From NCBI GenBank assembly GCA_003833135.1, contig QZLH01000637.1:1-20935 (forward strand): DNA of 20,935 bases. The letters run 5' to 3'. The translations under genes were made by a program, and so were the position numbers. Positions 9,422-20,935 of the stretch are shown in pieces. Numbering within the stretch: position 1 is the first letter of the stretch; each line of letters opens with the position of its first letter. Below the pieces are notes generated by a model. It was not told the DNA's origin, ran no database searches, and saw nothing but the letters and a program-made list of their open reading frames with translations. Origin of the DNA: Oehlia diaphana (taxonomy: Eukaryota > Glomeromycota > Glomeromycetes > Glomerales > Glomeraceae).

Positions 9422-11011
9422 ATGATTTATGCTGAAGAAGACACGCAGGCTATTTTTCAAAAAGAACAAGAAATTTTGGTACCTTTATTTTATAAATACT
9501 TTACCTTTTTGATTTATCTTATTAATTCTTGTTTTTATTCTAGGTGAAGGAATTAGATTGGTTGTTGATTTCTCAATTACCAAATGCACTTTATGAGATA
9601 AAGAAAGGGCTGAAGGTAATTGATCTATTTTGCTAAATTTATTTTGCTCTTTTAGTAGTCTATTATATTTACAATATTAACTAAATTAGAGGTAATATAC
9701 ATTATATATATGTATGTAAAATATTTTACTAAATAGGTTAATTGAATTTTAAAATTGTAGAAGTGTGAAACGATTATGAAGTCACCTGAACATGATGGTA
9801 GAATTTATTTCTTTTATATTTCTATCGTAATAAAATAAACTCATAAATGTTAATTCTTCAAATAGATTCTCTGGGCACAAGTACTTTACCGATATCATCA
9901 AACAAGTATATATATATATGATTCAGTTGTTGTTATTTAAATGATTTTCTAATTTTAGTTTTGTTTTAAGTAATGATTTTTTAAAAGGATTCATTACTTT
10001 AGATGGTAGCGATGTTATCAAAGGGGTATCGTATATTCGTACTTTATTTGGTTTTTTTTTTATAATAAAATATAATAAAATAAATAAATTTAATCTTTAA
10101 TTCGATATAATTATAGGAATTATCAGTAAAATTATCTAATTACAATAGGGGTAATTTAATTAAACTAACCATTAATCCAAAAAAGCCTTACTTTATTGAA
10201 CAGGTAGTCTTCAATATGGATTATACTCGCACCACTTGCACTATGTTTTCTTGATTTTAATATAATATTCATAATTTCATTAAGTTGGTTGATGCACAGA
10301 ATTACCTTACTTTGGCATTGGATGCATTGGAACGCACTAGTAAAGATCTTACAAAAGAAAGTGCTCGAGAGGTAGATTCATTTCTTAAATGAAGTTTTTT
10401 TGTTCGTTGATAAAAATTTTTGCTGACAATATTTAGTTGTTAGATTCTGTTCTCATTTATATTATAAGTAGCCGATCAGTTTTGGTTTGTGCTCATGAAG
10501 AAAAATTGTTCCCTTATAAGATTTGCGATCCTCAGGTAAAGACTTTTTTTTTGGTCTCTTTTATATTAGTAATAGATAATAAACTGACATTTTTTTAGAT
10601 GTTTGGTACAGTAATACCTGAAGATTTAATTATTCAATTTCATGTAGAAGGATCAAATGTTGTTTGTTCAGTTTATGGACTACAGTACCATTCTTCTTTA
10701 CCATCACAAAAGAAAACCGGTGGTTTGTTAGGAACGGCCAAATCATCTTCAAATATTTGGTATCCTTTTTAGCATAAATTTAGTATTAAGTTAATATATA
10801 TTTATATTTTCTTTATTTTCTTAACATTCTAAACTTTTTATAAAATAGGAAGTATAAAGATAAATATGCTTCTGTATTAGATAAAGTGATTGTAAAATCA
10901 CGTGATCCAAAACTCGAGGAAGTTATGGAAGGTTTGGAGAAATTAGAAAGAGAGTGTTTAGCTTGGAAAGGAAAAATTGCTTTATTCAAAAATTTGGAAT
11001 TAGGAAATTGA
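9422..11011 (+). CDS. ROGDI / Rav2-like protein, RAVE V-ATPase assembly complex subunit, 10 exons
   Basis: Exons: 9422-9478, 9544-9615, 9761-9797, 9866-9905, 9959-10025, 10117-10203, 10285-10371, 10437-10535, 10599-10759, 10849-11011. They add up to 289 residues, matching human ROGDI (about 287). Family landmarks appear in order: an N-terminal helix ending KELDWLLISQLPNAL, then NFVLSNDFLKGFITLDGSD, ELSVKLSNYNRG, LVDAQNYLTLALDAL, MFGTVIPEDLIIQFHVEGS with VCSVYGLQYHS, and a charged C-terminal helix (LEEVMEGLEKLERE). ROGDI and yeast Rav2 bind Rav1/DMXL in RAVE, which helps V1 rejoin V0 on vacuolar and endosomal V-ATPase. The acceptor of exon 7 could instead be at 10299, which would drop LVDAQ; 10284 fits the family better. 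Introns are 53-145 nt. The last one (10760-10848) has U12-type signals, described as a finding. Confidence 0.85.
10760..10848 (+). other. Candidate U12-type (minor spliceosome) intron in the ROGDI-like gene
   Basis: The 89-nt intron begins GTATCCTTT, an exact match to the U12 5' splice-site consensus. It contains TTTCTTAAC at 10817-10825, one mismatch from the U12 branch-site consensus TTCCTTAAC. Its likely branch A (10824) lies 24 nt before the end of the AG, at or slightly beyond the usual U12 range. It splits a Trp codon (phase 2). None of the other introns I spliced in this window has such a donor. Confidence 0.5.
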
Positions 11012-11378
11012 CCATCCCGTACTTTTACGTGATGATTTATTAAATCAATAATGATTTTAAATTACTCTCAGCATTCATTATATGATATTCAACTTTTTTT
11101 CCTGCATTGTATTTAAATAAAATATGATATTGAAAAAATTTTTCTGTAAATTATTTATATCGTTTTATAATTTATTAATTCTTTAAGATAATTTGCTTTT
11201 TCCTTTTACCAACTTCTGATATATATATATATACGATAAAAGTATTTACAGTAAAAGAATTTGAATAATTATTAAAATAATTCATCTATAACATGTATTT
11301 ATAATGTCTATATTTTTTCTTATTTTTAAAAAAATAAAAGTCTTAATAAAAATAAAACAATGATTAATATTATATTAT
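11012..11378. other. Convergent 3' intergenic region between ROGDI-like gene and PRP8
   Basis: These 367 bp lie between two stop codons facing each other. AATAAA at 11116-11121 is a good poly(A) signal for the ROGDI-like gene, 105 bp after its stop. No equally clear signal was found for PRP8 on the minus strand within this gap, so the 3' untranslated regions may overlap. An AT dinucleotide run sits around 11218-11234. No gene is seen. Confidence 0.5.
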
Positions 11379-20149
<8,771 letters not shown>

Positions 20150-20234
20150 GAGTCTTTTACAGAGATGTTTAACGTTAAGTTATTTGGTCAAAATAAAAAT
20201 GGGTATCGATCTAGTTTTAAATTATTAATGATAT

Positions 20235-20244
20235 ATCACGTGAT
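20235..20244. promoter_or_regulatory. ATCACGTGAT palindrome upstream of PRP8
   Basis: A perfect 10-bp palindrome with a CACGTG core, 86-95 bp upstream of the PRP8 start codon. It shares the 10-mer CACGTGATTT with the boxes at 671 and 2386. Likely a bHLH-type site; inferred from motif and position only. Confidence 0.45.
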
Positions 20245-20257
20245 TTAGAATTCATAA

Positions 20258-20277
20258 TTCCTTATCCAAATAAGGAA
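20258..20277. promoter_or_regulatory. Inverted repeat containing a CArG-box-like core upstream of PRP8
   Basis: Arms TTCCTTAT and ATAAGGAA (8 bp, perfect) flank CCAA. The right half contains CCAAATAAGG (20266-20275), which fits the CC(A/T)6GG rule for MADS-box factors of the SRF/Mcm1 type. It is about 110-130 bp upstream of the PRP8 ATG. Function is inferred only. Confidence 0.35.
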
Positions 20278-20585
20278 AAAAATTTCCAATTTAAATAATA
20301 GTAAATGTTCTTGGTTTTCATTAAAGTCTTTATATTTATTTTAACATCATATTAAATGTGAAATTTTTTGGAAACAAATTAAATTAACAAATTATGAAAA
20401 TCCTGAAAGTTTTATATTATACAACTGAAAATTTATTTTTTTTGTTTTTTTATTTTTTTTAATTATTATAGATGTGATCTTATCATATTATAATTATACT
20501 TACTTACCTATATTAAACTTATACAAATAAAAAAAATAAAATATATAAGATATAACTACTTTTTCAAGGACCTATTACCTATATG

Positions 20586-20640
20586 CAGGGCTGGGAATTG
20601 TACTAGTATAAGTATTGTACAGTACTAAGTAAGCATAATG
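20586..20640 (+). mobile_element. Possible hAT-type transposon terminal sequence
   Basis: CAGGGCTGGGAATTGTAC followed by nested TAGTA/GTAC/AGTACTA motifs resembles the terminal inverted repeat and subterminal repeats of hAT elements, which commonly begin CAGGG and GGG-rich. If so, the element would run rightwards. No matching opposite end, 8-bp target duplication or transposase is visible in the remaining 300 bp, so it may be a solo fragment or continue outside the window. Confidence 0.35.
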
Positions 20641-20935
20641 GAAGTCCCTTATGATGTCTATTGTTATACAAACTATTTATACAGTGTATACAATAATATA
20701 TATGTATTACTTATCTCCTGGCTAATTAATTTATCCCCTGCCATTTACACAATAGTAAGTGTTTTATAGTATATCGTGAGTATAATATAGTATATTTTAT
20801 TGTTAAATCTTATTTTTCATTCGCTTGATTTTTTTTTTCTTTTTATTTTAAAAAAATAATTAAATTTTAAAAAGCTTCAGAATTATTACTATTACACTTG
20901 AAAAATAATATCGAGATTACAAATAAATTAAAAGA

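Larger units (their letters stand above)
20150..20935. promoter_or_regulatory. PRP8 upstream region and AT-rich flank
   Basis: No gene is supported. The PRP8 promoter side holds a 10-bp palindrome ATCACGTGAT (20235-20244) and, farther out, an inverted repeat with a CArG-like core (20258-20277). From ~20300 to 20570 the DNA is extremely AT-rich. Around 20586 a hAT-like terminal sequence begins. An open frame in this interval (19979-20248) is antisense to PRP8 exon 1 and is not called. Confidence 0.5.

Noticed and set aside
9479..9543. First ROGDI intron (GTACCTTTATT) as a second U12-type intron
   Set aside because: The donor lacks the TATCC core and no U12-like branch sequence is seen near the acceptor. 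An ordinary U2-type intron is simpler.
20586..20740. A complete ~155-bp hAT MITE ending at the TTATCCCCTG near 20731-20740
   Set aside because: Only CAGGG is shared between the supposed ends, and the flanking 8-mers (CCTATATG and CCATTTAC) do not form a target-site duplication.

Overview
This is an AT-rich, intron-rich eukaryotic window. It holds six protein-coding genes and no sign of prokaryotic organisation. Short GT-AG introns (about 53-257 nt), a compact layout, and the gene set (PRP8, a CENP-L/Fta1-type kinetochore protein, a single-TOG CLASP-like protein, a Pom33/TMEM33 protein, a ROGDI/Rav2 protein) point to a fungus. The very low GC content and CACGTG-bearing promoters would suit an early-diverging lineage such as Glomeromycotina (Rhizophagus-like). 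That placement is an inference from style, not a database result. All gene models were spliced by hand, and every model keeps its reading frame from start to stop.

Layout: (1) 1-815, AT-rich intergenic DNA with a compound direct/inverted repeat next to the first promoter. (2) 816-2374 (+), CENP-L/Fta1-like protein, 9 exons. (3) 2629-5032 (+), CLASP N-terminal (TOG) domain protein, 5 exons, tandem to the CENP-L gene with 254 bp between. (4) 5770-7079 (-), TMEM33/Pom33 membrane protein, 5 exons, convergent with the CLASP gene. (5) 7799-8656 (+), unrecognised low-complexity protein with an ordered C-terminal motif, 6 exons, divergent from TMEM33. (6) 9422-11011 (+), ROGDI/Rav2-like subunit of the V-ATPase assembly factor RAVE, 10 exons. 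(7) 11379-20149 (-), complete PRP8, 21 exons, 2377 residues, convergent with ROGDI. (8) 20150-20935, PRP8 promoter followed by AT-rich DNA with a possible hAT-type transposon end.

The genes do not form one pathway. The first two both belong to chromosome segregation (kinetochore and spindle microtubules), and the rest are unrelated housekeeping functions. The most interesting signals concern splicing. PRP8, itself the core protein of the spliceosome, is cut into a run of micro-exons (18, 19, 21 and 12 nt, plus one of 33 nt) and has a GC-AG intron whose position is fixed by protein conservation. The last intron of the ROGDI gene has a perfect U12-type (minor spliceosome) 5' splice site and a near-consensus branch site. 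I found no tRNA, rRNA, CRISPR array, intein or intact transposase.
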